27,248 nt of DNA from Porphyromonadaceae bacterium UBA7176 (GTDB lineage Bacteria; Bacteroidota; Bacteroidia; Bacteroidales; Muribaculaceae), in NCBI GenBank assembly GCA_002491245.1, contig DKVO01000033.1, positions 96,645-123,892 of the forward strand, read 5' to 3'. Of the stretch, positions 1 through 7,347 are shown piece after piece. Numbering within the stretch: position 1 is the first letter of the stretch; every line of letters begins with the position of its first letter. Position numbers and translations under genes: made by a program. The notes below the pieces were generated by a model. It ran no database searches. It worked only from the letters and a program-made list of their open reading frames with translations, and was not told where the DNA came from.

Positions 1-19
1 CCAACTGAGCTACACCCCG
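1..19 (-). tRNA. tRNA gene, 5' part only (probably tRNA-Pro)
   Basis: Read on the minus strand, the first bases give a 7-base acceptor arm (CGGGGTG), T8-A9, then the D-stem and loop start GCTCAGTTGG, which is the standard 5' end of a bacterial tRNA. The rest, including the anticodon, lies beyond the left edge. A C at position 1 of the acceptor is characteristic of bacterial tRNA-Pro, so proline is the best guess, but the anticodon is not visible. A good promoter lies just upstream at 38-69. Confidence 0.75.
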
Positions 20-37
20 TCTTTTTCAAAAGCGATG

Positions 38-69
38 CAAAGTTACAGCTTATTTTTATATTCTCCAAA
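38..69 (-). promoter_or_regulatory. Bacteroidetes-type promoter of the truncated tRNA
   Basis: On the minus strand there is TAACTTTG (complement of 38-45), preceded 20 bases upstream by TTTG (complement of 66-69). This matches the Bacteroidetes sigma-ABfr consensus and points at the tRNA about 19 bases downstream. Confidence 0.6.
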
Positions 70-236
70 TTTTATCACCAAATTTTTATATTTTTTTGTA
101 GCATCGCCACGCAAAAGAGCCGACTAAGACCCTCTCCACCTTATTATATACACAAACATGTTTTCTAACATCTCCCGACACCCTCCGTTTTAACATTCAT
201 TAGCCTTATTTCAAACCTGCGTTCACTTTTAATGTT

Positions 237-244
237 TAACTTTG
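237..244 (+). promoter_or_regulatory. -7 box of the ilvE promoter
   Basis: TAACTTTG, a perfect TAnnTTTG box, lies 28 bases before the ilvE ATG. No clean TTTG is seen at -33, so the call rests on the -7 element and its position. The remaining bases between 46 and 236 are AT-rich and show no gene. Confidence 0.55.
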
Positions 245-272
245 CGGCAGAATACCAAACATACAACACAAC

Positions 273-1295
273 ATGGACACACAAATAGACTGGGGCAAGC
301 TCCCCTTCGGCTATTATCCCACCGACTACAACGTCCGCTGCGAGTTCCGCAACGGTCAGTGGGGGCCCATCGAAGTATCGCAATCCGACACTATAAACAT
401 ACACATGGCCGCCACCGCCCTCCACTACGGCCAGGAAATATTCGAAGGCCTCAAAGCCTTCAGGGGCAAAGACGGCAAGATACGCATCTTCCGTCTCGAC
501 GAAAACGCCAAGCGCCTCCGCGAATCCGCCAAAGGCCTGCTCATGGAGCCGGTTCCGGTCGAACTTTTCGAGGAGATGTGCCTCAAAGTCGTCAAGCTCA
601 ACGAGCGCTTCATCCCACCCTACGGTAGCGGCGCATCGCTCTACCTCCGTCCGCTCGAGATCGGACTCAGCCCGAGGATAGGCGTCAAAGAAGCCGACGA
701 ATACCTCTTCATGATCATGGTCACTCCCGTAGGTCCATACTTCAAAGGCGGCTTCAAGAACACCAACATCTGCATCATGCGCAACTTCGACCGCGTAGCT
801 CCCCTCGGCACCGGCCGTTGGAAAGTCGGCGGCAACTACGCAGCCTCGATGATGCCCACCCACCTGGCCCACGAAAAAGGATATTCGGCCGTCCTCTTCC
901 TCGACCCCAAAGAAAAGAAATACCTCGACGAATGCGGCCCGGCCAACTTCTATGCCATTAAAGACGGCAAATACATCACACCCAAGAGCGACTCCATCCT
1001 GCCCTCGATCACAAACATGAGCCTCATGGATATCGCTCGCGAGATGGGAATGGAAGTCGAAGAGCGCCGCATAGCCGTCGAAGAACTCGCCGACGTATCC
1101 GAAGCCGCCGCCTGCGGCACCGCCGCCGTATGCTCGCCTATCGGCGAAATCGACGACCTCGACACAGGCCACAAATACATCATATCGAAAGACGGAAAAC
1201 CCGGCCCCGTCACCACCGAGTTCGTTCGTCGCCTCGACGCAATACGAAACGGAGAGGAACCCGACACCCACGGCTGGTGCACAATAGTAGAATAA
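273..1295 (+). CDS. ilvE: Branched-chain amino acid aminotransferase
   Basis: The 340-residue product is a fold-type IV PLP enzyme that interconverts valine, leucine or isoleucine with the matching 2-oxo acids, using glutamate/2-oxoglutarate, in the cytoplasm. It has the longer BCAT layout related to eukaryotic enzymes: HYGQEIFEGLKAF near residues 51-63, the PLP lysine K184 in GRWKVGGNYAAS, and the phosphate/cofactor region ECGPANFY near 220-227, followed by the GTAA segment near 282. Length fits the family. The start is the first ATG after a TAACTTTG promoter box. The HD-domain gene starts 2 bases after its stop, so the two are probably co-transcribed. No biosynthetic ilv or leu partners lie next to it. 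The identification is firm; the preferred amino acid cannot be read from sequence. Confidence 0.95.
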   Translation: MDTQIDWGKLPFGYYPTDYNVRCEFRNGQWGPIEVSQSDTINIHMAATALHYGQEIFEGLKAFRGKDGKIRIFRLDENAKRLRESAKGLLMEPVPVELFEEMCLKVVKLNERFIPPYGSGASLYLRPLEIGLSPRIGVKEADEYLFMIMVTPVGPYFKGGFKNTNICIMRNFDRVAPLGTGRWKVGGNYAASMMPTHLAHEKGYSAVLFLDPKEKKYLDECGPANFYAIKDGKYITPKSDSILPSITNMSLMDIAREMGMEVEERRIAVEELADVSEAAACGTAAVCSPIGEIDDLDTGHKYIISKDGKPGPVTTEFVRRLDAIRNGEEPDTHGWCTIVE

Positions 1296-1297
1296 TC

Positions 1298-1837
1298 ATG
1301 GACTGGCAGGCCGAGATCGACCGCCACTATCCGTCAGGACGCGAGGTCCGCGACATACTGCTGCTCCACAGCCGCAGTGTCGCCGACCTCGCCCTCAGTA
1401 TAGCGCGTCAAAAACAGCTGCCGCTCGACAGCGCTGACATCGAAACCGCCGCCATGCTCCACGACATCGGCATAATAGCCACCGACGCACCGGGCATCGA
1501 CTGCCACGGCAGCCTGCCCTACCTCGCCCACGGTGCCGCTGGTGCCGATATGCTGCGTGCCGACGGCATCGACGAGACCTTCGCACGCGTAGCCGAACGA
1601 CACACGGGCGCCGGACTCACCGACGACGAAATCGCCGACGCCGCACTCCCCCTCCCCTCCGGTCGCACATACATGCCCGAGACACTGCTCGAAAAACTCA
1701 TATGCTACGCCGACTGCTTCTACTCCAAAGGCGGCGACATGACACGCAAGCCCCTCGATCGCGTAAGGGCTTCGATGCAGCGCTTCGGCCCGGGCATAGC
1801 CCGGCGCTTCGAAGACCTCCACAAAATGTTCGGCTGA
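1298..1837 (+). CDS. HD-domain phosphohydrolase-like protein
   Basis: The 179-residue soluble protein carries an HD-type metal-binding fold. Visible ligands are H24 (LLLHSRSVADLA), the H55-D56 doublet in AAMLHDIG, H78 and H102 in the middle helices, and D139 in KLICYADCFYSK, the usual H...HD...H...H...D order. HD proteins of this compact type hydrolyse phosphate esters or nucleotides; the substrate is unknown. It resembles the small HDIG family named TIGR00295, a match I make from memory. The ATG at 1298 is chosen because it follows the ilvE stop by only 2 bases; an upstream extension would lie wholly inside ilvE in another frame. Whether the pairing with ilvE has functional meaning is unknown. 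Confidence 0.85.
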   Translation: MDWQAEIDRHYPSGREVRDILLLHSRSVADLALSIARQKQLPLDSADIETAAMLHDIGIIATDAPGIDCHGSLPYLAHGAAGADMLRADGIDETFARVAERHTGAGLTDDEIADAALPLPSGRTYMPETLLEKLICYADCFYSKGGDMTRKPLDRVRASMQRFGPGIARRFEDLHKMFG

Positions 1838-1850
1838 ACGCAAATAACAT

Positions 1851-1881
1851 TTTGAAATTCAGCAAATTTTTCGTAACTTTG
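1851..1881 (+). promoter_or_regulatory. Promoter of the rpsF-rpsR-rplI operon
   Basis: TTTG at 1851-1854, a 19-base spacer, then TAACTTTG at 1874-1881. It is a textbook Bacteroidetes promoter, 49 bases upstream of the rpsF start. Confidence 0.75.
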
Positions 1882-1930
1882 CAGCCGGAAATCGTAAGAC
1901 TCCACTTAATCAATTAATTATCAACCTAAA

Positions 1931-2296
1931 ATGCAGTACGAAACCGTTTTCATTTTAACTCCCGTTTTGTCTGATGCCCAGATGAAGGAAGCGGTAGAAA
2001 AGTTCACAAAAGTACTCACCGACAACGGTGCCGAGATTGTGAACTGCGAAGAATGGGGCCTGCGCAAGCTCGCTTATCCCATCCAGAAAAAGTCCACCGG
2101 CTTCTATAGCCTTGTAGAGTTCAACGCCGATCCCAAGCTGATCCGCAAACTCGAAACCGAATTCCGCCGCGACGAGCGCGTTCTCCGTTGGCTCACTTTC
2201 CGTCAGGACAAATACGCCGCTCAGTACGCCGCTAAGCGCCGTGCACGCCGCGCAGCTCAACCTCAAGCTCAACCCGTAGAAAACAAGGAGGACTAA
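1931..2296 (+). CDS. rpsF: 30S ribosomal protein S6
   Basis: The 121-residue protein has the S6 signature: an N-terminal MxYETVFIL strand, the WGxRKLAYPIxKK segment near residues 42-53, and a strand with FRRDERVLRWL near 77-87. S6 binds 16S rRNA in the platform of the 30S subunit together with S18, which is encoded 3 bases downstream. The C-terminal tail is basic, then Ala/Gln-rich and acidic, as is common in this phylum. Expression is from the strong promoter at 1851-1881. Identification is secure. Confidence 0.97.
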   Translation: MQYETVFILTPVLSDAQMKEAVEKFTKVLTDNGAEIVNCEEWGLRKLAYPIQKKSTGFYSLVEFNADPKLIRKLETEFRRDERVLRWLTFRQDKYAAQYAAKRRARRAAQPQAQPVENKED

Positions 2297-2299
2297 AAA

Positions 2300-2569
2300 A
2301 TGGCACAAGCTCAATCAGAAATACGCTACCTCACACCCATGTCGGTAGACGTCAAAAAGAAAAAATACTGCCGCTTCAAACGTTTCGGCATCAACTTCAT
2401 CGACTACAAGGACCCCGAATTCCTCAAGAAATTCCTCAACGAGCAGGGCAAGATACTCCCCCGCCGCATCACCGGCACCTCGCTCAAATTCCAGCGCCGT
2501 GTAGCCCAGGCCGTAAAACGTGCCCGTCACCTCGCGCTTCTCCCCTACGTTACCGACTTGATGAAATAA
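2300..2569 (+). CDS. rpsR: 30S ribosomal protein S18
   Basis: The 89-residue basic protein shows the S18 core: KKKYCRFKRFGINFIDYKD near residues 20-38, then a segment ending KILPRRITGTSLKFQRRVA, and a C-terminal helix with KRARHLALLPY. It forms a dimer with S6 in the 30S platform. It lies 3 bases after rpsF and 19 bases before rplI, so it is the middle gene of the operon. Confidence 0.97.
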   Translation: MAQAQSEIRYLTPMSVDVKKKKYCRFKRFGINFIDYKDPEFLKKFLNEQGKILPRRITGTSLKFQRRVAQAVKRARHLALLPYVTDLMK

Positions 2570-2588
2570 CCTGTAAGCCGACTCAACT

Positions 2589-3032
2589 ATGAAAATTATT
2601 CTCAAAGAAGACGTCAGCGGCCTTGGTTACAAAGACGACGTCGTTACCGTAAAAGACGGATACGGCCGCAACTACCTTATCCCCACAGGCAAAGCTGTCA
2701 TCGCCAGCGAATGGGCTCTCAAAGTCCTCGCCGAGAACCAGCGCCAGCGCGCTCACAAACTCGCCAAAATCAAAGCCGATGCTGAAGCTCTCGCAGCTCA
2801 GCTCCAGGGCATTAAGCTCACTATCGGCGCCAAAACTTCGGCTACAGGCACAATCTTCGGTTCGGTAAACAACATCCAGATCGCAGAAGCCCTCGAGAAA
2901 CTCGGTCACAACATCGACCGCAAGCTCATCGAGATCAAGCAGGCTGTAAAAGAAGTCGGCGAATACGTAGCAACCGTCAAACTTCACAAAGAAGTTGCCG
3001 TAGAAATCCCCTTCGAAGTAGTAGCCGAATAA
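2589..3032 (+). CDS. rplI: 50S ribosomal protein L9
   Basis: The 147-residue protein starts MKIILKEDVSGLGYKDDVV and continues with VKDGYGRNYLIPTGKA, the standard L9 N-terminal domain that binds 23S rRNA. A helical connector rich in Ala, Lys and Glu (about residues 45-75) leads to the C-terminal domain with TGTIFGSVNNIQIAEAL. L9 protrudes from the base of the L1 stalk and supports reading-frame maintenance. It is the last gene of the operon and is followed by a strong terminator at 3064-3099. Confidence 0.97.
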   Translation: MKIILKEDVSGLGYKDDVVTVKDGYGRNYLIPTGKAVIASEWALKVLAENQRQRAHKLAKIKADAEALAAQLQGIKLTIGAKTSATGTIFGSVNNIQIAEALEKLGHNIDRKLIEIKQAVKEVGEYVATVKLHKEVAVEIPFEVVAE

Positions 3033-3063
3033 TCTTCGGTCCGACTATAACAGACACAACTCT

Positions 3064-3099
3064 GAAGCTGTCCCACTCCGGGGCAGCTTCTCGTTTTTT
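3064..3099 (+). terminator. Rho-independent terminator of the ribosomal protein operon
   Basis: An 11-base-pair stem (3064-3074 with 3080-3090, one G-U pair) and a 5-base loop are followed by a T-rich run at 3091-3099. Confidence 0.85.
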
Positions 3100-3142
3100 A
3101 TACGGCACCGAACTCGCCGATAAGTAAGTGGTGAAAAAATAA

Positions 3143-3175
3143 TTTGGCATTACACTCGAAATATTCGTATATTTG
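3143..3175 (+). promoter_or_regulatory. Promoter of the SecB-like gene
   Basis: TTTG at 3143-3146, a 21-base spacer and TATATTTG at 3168-3175. Its position rules out translation starts upstream of about 3182 for the next gene. Confidence 0.6.
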
Positions 3176-3238
3176 GCGGTGCAAATAAACCGCCCGGCAC
3201 CCGGACGTGTTATTACATCACCCCACAATCATACCGCG

Positions 3239-3685
3239 ATGAAAGAAAACCAGATAAACATAAGCCTCGTATCGGTCAGCGAAGTGCCCGGAGCAACAGT
3301 CATCAACCGCAGCGCGCTGCGCCGTCTCGGCCACGAGACAGTGAGCGTCGACATGAACGTGCGCGTCATTCCCGACGTCCAGCACAACATGATAAGCCTC
3401 GTCGTTTCCTGCTCATACATAGCCCCCATAGGCCTCGTGCGCCAGCGCCTCCTGGTAAGCTCCGTAATTGCCACATTCGAGATCGAAGACCTCGCCGAAA
3501 ACATCGTGATGCACGGCAGCGAAGTCGTCGTGGCAGGAAAACTCATGATGACCATGCTCGGAATAGCCGTCGGAGCACTGCGCGGCATCGTGGCCGTCCA
3601 CACCAAAGGCACAGCCCTCCGCCACCGTCCGCTCCCCATTATCGACCTCACCGCACTGATGGCGCGCCTCAACTACGGCAAATAG
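3239..3685 (+). CDS. SecB-like small protein (putative chaperone fold)
   Basis: The 148-residue protein has no signal peptide. Its pattern of alternating hydrophobic strands, then a segment VGALRGIVAVHTKGTALRH followed by PLPIIDLTALM, resembles the C-terminal helix and the P-P-hydrophobic-hydrophobic ending of the SecB export chaperone fold (PFLR...TxxGGFP...LPPINFDALY in classical SecB). Bacteroidetes genomes carry several short SecB-like proteins of unclear role. I chose the ATG at 3239 because an in-frame upstream TTG lies inside the promoter. It is monocistronic and convergent with the GH92 gene, only 3 bases separating the two stops. A role in holding unfolded clients is an inference; it could equally be an uncharacterised protein of the same fold. 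Confidence 0.55.
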   Translation: MKENQINISLVSVSEVPGATVINRSALRRLGHETVSVDMNVRVIPDVQHNMISLVVSCSYIAPIGLVRQRLLVSSVIATFEIEDLAENIVMHGSEVVVAGKLMMTMLGIAVGALRGIVAVHTKGTALRHRPLPIIDLTALMARLNYGK

Positions 3686-3688
3686 TCC

Positions 3689-6034
3689 TCACTCGCGGTA
3701 ATCGTCTCGCGCCACCGGAGTCATCTTCAGATGAAGGTGGCCGCCGGATGTTATACGGTCGAGAGGAACACTCAATGAAGTCAGCCTCTCGCCATCGAGA
3801 CTCGCCTCTCCCACATACACATTTTCATCCGAGTTGTTCTCCGTCGTTATCACAAATTCCCGACCCTTGTGATAGTCGGGCGACAGACGCAGCGTTATCT
3901 TGTCGAACTTCGGGCTCCCCACAGCCATGCAGGGATTTTGCCCTGCAAGACCCTTGACATCGAAAAGACCCATCGACGAAAGCACATACCACGCCCCGAG
4001 CTGCCCCTGGTCCTCATCCTGACCGTAACCGTATCCATGTATACCGTCGACACCATAGAACCGGTCGAGAATAGCACGTACCCACTTCTGCGACAGCGAC
4101 GGACGGCCGGCATCGTTGAAAAGCCATGAGATATGCAGGCACGGTTGATTTCCCTGATTATAGAGAGTCTGCAACCCGGCAAAAGCCCCGACCTCGGTGC
4201 CACCGCTGAAAATCTTGTCTTGCGACACGGTAAAAATACTGTCGAGACGCTCCACAAACCGCTCGCGGCCGACCTTCGCGATCAGCTCTCCGGCCTGATG
4301 CGGCACATAGAAAGTATACTGCCACGCATTACCCTCCTGGAAACCGCGCCACACCTGCATCGGGTTGAAATCGCCGATAAACTCGCCGTCGGCCCTACGC
4401 GGACGCATAAAACCCGTCTCCTCATCGTAGATCCTTTCCCACCCACGGGCAAGATAATCGAGCTGGGCGCAACAATCAGTCTTGCCAAGACTTTTGGCAA
4501 GCTCTGAAGTAGCCCACGAACTATACGAATACTCGAGGGTATGCGAGGCCGAAAACATGAACGACTCACCTATACCATCGCCCGAGTCGAGGTGCGGCAC
4601 ATAGCCATACTCCACAAACCGGTCGGTATCAGACTTGCCGGCGCCGAGCGGACGGTTTTCGCCGCACAGCTCGTTCTTGACACACGCCTCCAGAGCCATC
4701 TCAGTATCAAAATCACGTATTCCGGCATGATACGCCCCCGATATTATCACCGGCAGGAGATTTGTACCCACTCCCGACACATAGCGCGAGGCAGCCAATC
4801 CATCGGCAAGCCAGCCACTGTCGGCAAACACCCGGAGATGCGTGCTCACATAGTCCGAAAAATATTCGGGATAGGCAAGTGCCCACACCTGAGAGAGGTT
4901 CCACTGCGCGCCCCATGCCGCGTCGGTATTATAGAAATTATGCTCCGGCTTACCATCAGCACGCATAGGAATATACCCGATGCTGCCGTCATTTCGAGGA
5001 TAAGCTCCGTTGACATCATTGGCAAGCCCTCGGCCAAGGATAGCGTGGTACAGACCGGTATAAAACTTCACCTTGTCGGTTTCCGACGGCGTCTCCACTG
5101 CAATCCGGCCAAGCATCTCCTCCCAAATCTCGGCCGACCGTGCGGCTACCGCATCGAAATCGAGCGACCGGCTCTCGGCAAGACGGTTAAGACGCGCATT
5201 ATCGACCGATGTATACGACAACCCCACTTTCACCGTCACCGGAGCCGACTCCTCCTTGATGTCGAACGTCATGTAAAGACCTGCTCCCGGCCCTTCGGCA
5301 ACACTTGCTCCAGGGTTTATATTGTCTCCTGTAAAAGTGCCTGACGATGTCGGACGACGGTCCACCGTCGCCGAGAAGTAGATCGGCACCTCCGCTCCGG
5401 CCTGATATTTATTGACATACTCTGGCTTGGTCACCACAAAGCCCTCCACCGAGCCATCGAAACGCAACTCCACCCTCGCATCAGCCACAGCACCACTCTC
5501 GCCCTGACGGTTGCCGATGTCGAAAAGTATATGGTTATCAGCCCCTTTGGTAAAAGTAAACCGTTCATAAGCCGTCCGCTCGGTTGCGGTCAGCTCAGCA
5601 AGTATGCCATAGCGCTTCAGCACTACAGAATAATAGCCCGGACGCGCCGTCTCGTTACTCCTGTCGAAAAACGAGCGGTAGCCGCGACCCTCCATATTAT
5701 CCACTTCGCCGGGCACTGTCACAAGCTCACCCTTGGTCGGCATAAGCGAGATACCGCCAAGCTGGAACTCATGGACACACGGAAAACCCTCGATACTCGA
5801 CTCGCGGTAGTCGTAGCCCGATGCCTCCCAGCCCTGTTCATTTCCGAGATGCCCGTTGGTCGATGGGCCTGGCTTGGCCATGCCGAAAGGCAACGCTCCG
5901 GGGGCGATATGGAACCAGCGGCAGTGGGCCGTACCTATACGGGGTTCGACATACTGGCTGAAATTACCGGCCGACGACACAAGTGCGACACCTGATAATA
6001 TGAGTGCAAAGAGCTTACGGCATGTTATCATCAT
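3689..6034 (-). CDS. Secreted glycoside hydrolase family 92 (alpha-mannosidase family)
   Basis: The 781-residue protein has a signal peptide (about residues 1-22) and then QYVEPRIGT, the usual start of GH92 enzymes, which are calcium-dependent inverting exo-alpha-mannosidases. The N-terminal beta-sandwich is followed by an alpha/alpha barrel with HTLEYSYSSWA, EGNAWQYTFYVPH (E567, likely general acid) and DEDQGQLGAWYVLSSMG (D673/D675, likely base pair). The motif normally read as GNEP is GNQP here (Q630), and the canonical W-D-T/HPL segment is DAAWGAQWNLSQVWAL, so substrate preference may be unusual. A reading frame extends 62 codons upstream, but the promoter at 6061-6092 lies inside that stretch, so translation starts at the ATG-ATG pair at 6034/6031. 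No SusC/D genes are adjacent. Family assignment is strong; linkage specificity is unknown. Confidence 0.9.
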   Translation of the reverse strand: MMITCRKLFALILSGVALVSSAGNFSQYVEPRIGTAHCRWFHIAPGALPFGMAKPGPSTNGHLGNEQGWEASGYDYRESSIEGFPCVHEFQLGGISLMPTKGELVTVPGEVDNMEGRGYRSFFDRSNETARPGYYSVVLKRYGILAELTATERTAYERFTFTKGADNHILFDIGNRQGESGAVADARVELRFDGSVEGFVVTKPEYVNKYQAGAEVPIYFSATVDRRPTSSGTFTGDNINPGASVAEGPGAGLYMTFDIKEESAPVTVKVGLSYTSVDNARLNRLAESRSLDFDAVAARSAEIWEEMLGRIAVETPSETDKVKFYTGLYHAILGRGLANDVNGAYPRNDGSIGYIPMRADGKPEHNFYNTDAAWGAQWNLSQVWALAYPEYFSDYVSTHLRVFADSGWLADGLAASRYVSGVGTNLLPVIISGAYHAGIRDFDTEMALEACVKNELCGENRPLGAGKSDTDRFVEYGYVPHLDSGDGIGESFMFSASHTLEYSYSSWATSELAKSLGKTDCCAQLDYLARGWERIYDEETGFMRPRRADGEFIGDFNPMQVWRGFQEGNAWQYTFYVPHQAGELIAKVGRERFVERLDSIFTVSQDKIFSGGTEVGAFAGLQTLYNQGNQPCLHISWLFNDAGRPSLSQKWVRAILDRFYGVDGIHGYGYGQDEDQGQLGAWYVLSSMGLFDVKGLAGQNPCMAVGSPKFDKITLRLSPDYHKGREFVITTENNSDENVYVGEASLDGERLTSLSVPLDRITSGGHLHLKMTPVARDDYRE

Positions 6035-6060
6035 TCTTTCATTTATTCTGTAATACTCTG

Positions 6061-6092
6061 CAAAGTTAAGACAAAAAACACCAAAAGCCAAA
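6061..6092 (-). promoter_or_regulatory. Promoter of the GH92 gene
   Basis: On the minus strand, TAACTTTG (complement of 6061-6068) is preceded by TTTG (complement of 6089-6092) with a 20-base spacer. It lies 27 bases upstream of the chosen start. Confidence 0.7.
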
Positions 6093-6135
6093 CACCCTCC
6101 GGCTTGCAAAAACCACACCAACGCGAAAAGATTAT

Positions 6136-6166
6136 TTTGCCATCCGCGTTTTTTTGCGTACCTTTG
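6136..6166 (+). promoter_or_regulatory. Promoter of carAB
   Basis: TTTG at 6136-6139, a 19-base spacer, and TACCTTTG at 6159-6166. This places the carA start at 6223 and excludes an in-frame ATG at 6154 that lies within the promoter. The leader of about 50 bases shows no obvious attenuator. Confidence 0.75.
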
Positions 6167-6222
6167 CACGGTCTTCCATACCCGGGGGCCTCTGTTTATG
6201 TCACCCCATAACCCACACATTT

Positions 6223-7347
6223 ATGCAGGCGAGTACCGAAGCCCTTCTCATTCTTGAGGATGGCACGATTTTCCGCGGACGCAGCTTTGGCTACGAAGGA
6301 TCTGCGGCCGGAGAAGTGGTGTTCAACACCGCTATGACCGGATATCCCGAAAGTCTTACCGACCCTTCATATGAAGGTCAGATTTTAGTAACCACATTCC
6401 CTCAGTTAGGCAACTACGGCGTTCCGCCGGCCGACGGCGACGACGCCCTCAAAGACTTCTTCGAAGGCTCGCGCATTCACTGCCGGGCAATAATCGCTCA
6501 GGACTATGCCTTCCACCACAGCCACTGGCTCGCCGAGCGAAGCCTCGCGCAGTGGCTCAAAGACGAAAAAATCCCCGGAATATACGGTATCGACACTCGC
6601 GCGCTCACAAAACACCTGCGCGAACACGGATCGATGCTCGGCAAGATAATAATCGGTTCTGAAGATCCGGGATTTTACGACCCCAACGCCGAAAACCTCA
6701 TCGCCATAGCATCGTGCGACAAACCTATGGTATTCGATGCTCCGGGAGCAGCTCCCGTTGCGCTCGACGGTACACTCGAGCCCGACAGCCAGGGACGACC
6801 CACCGTCGCACTCGTCGACTGCGGCATCAAACACAACATCATCCGATGCCTCCTCAAAAGGGGTGTGAGAGTCGTGAGAGTACCTTGGGACTACGACTTT
6901 AACACCTTCGCCTGGGACGGTCTGTTCATCAGCAACGGACCCGGAAACCCCGACTTCGCTACAGCGACAGTCGAAAACATACGTCGTGCCATGACTGCCG
7001 GCAAACCGATATGCGGCATATGCATGGGCAACCAGCTCCTTGCCAAGGCTGCCGGCGCAAAAACGTACAAGCTCAAATACGGACACCGCAGCCACAACCA
7101 GCCGGTGCGTCGCCTCGGCACAACCCAGTGCTTCGTCACTTCTCAGAACCACGGATTTGCAGTCGACAACGACACCCTGCCGGCCGACTGGGAACCGCTG
7201 TTCATCAACATGAACGACGGCACTAACGAAGGCATCCGACACAAATCGATGCCATTCTTCTCTGCCCAGTTCCATCCCGAAGCTTCAAGCGGTCCGCGTG
7301 ACACCGAATTCCTTTTCGACGAATTTATAGCCCTGCTCAAAAAATGA
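6223..7347 (+). CDS. carA: Carbamoyl-phosphate synthase small (glutaminase) subunit
   Basis: The 374-residue protein releases ammonia from glutamine and channels it to CarB for carbamoyl phosphate synthesis, feeding arginine and pyrimidine pathways. The N-terminal CPSase domain (about residues 5-140, with FNTAMTGYPESLTDPSY) is followed by a class I amidotransferase domain with C267 in GICMGNQLL, and H351/E353 in FHPEASSGP. The usual His after GICxG is Asn here. The stretch KLKYGHRSHNQPV is close to the eukaryotic CAD form. The ATG at 6223 is used because of the promoter position. The carA stop overlaps the carB start in ATGA, implying translational coupling. Confidence 0.97.
   Translation: MQASTEALLILEDGTIFRGRSFGYEGSAAGEVVFNTAMTGYPESLTDPSYEGQILVTTFPQLGNYGVPPADGDDALKDFFEGSRIHCRAIIAQDYAFHHSHWLAERSLAQWLKDEKIPGIYGIDTRALTKHLREHGSMLGKIIIGSEDPGFYDPNAENLIAIASCDKPMVFDAPGAAPVALDGTLEPDSQGRPTVALVDCGIKHNIIRCLLKRGVRVVRVPWDYDFNTFAWDGLFISNGPGNPDFATATVENIRRAMTAGKPICGICMGNQLLAKAAGAKTYKLKYGHRSHNQPVRRLGTTQCFVTSQNHGFAVDNDTLPADWEPLFINMNDGTNEGIRHKSMPFFSAQFHPEASSGPRDTEFLFDEFIALLKK

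Noticed and set aside
165..1271. A 368-codon open frame on the minus strand opposite ilvE
   Set aside because: It mirrors the codon structure of ilvE, has a low-complexity translation rich in Val, Gly and Phe, and no recognisable domain.
6035..6220. In-frame N-terminal extension of the GH92 gene
   Set aside because: It spans the -33 and -7 elements at 6061-6092 and would bury the signal peptide behind 62 residues.
6406..7275. A 289-codon minus-strand frame opposite carA
   Set aside because: carA is a certain gene on the other strand; the antisense translation has no family features and no promoter at its start.
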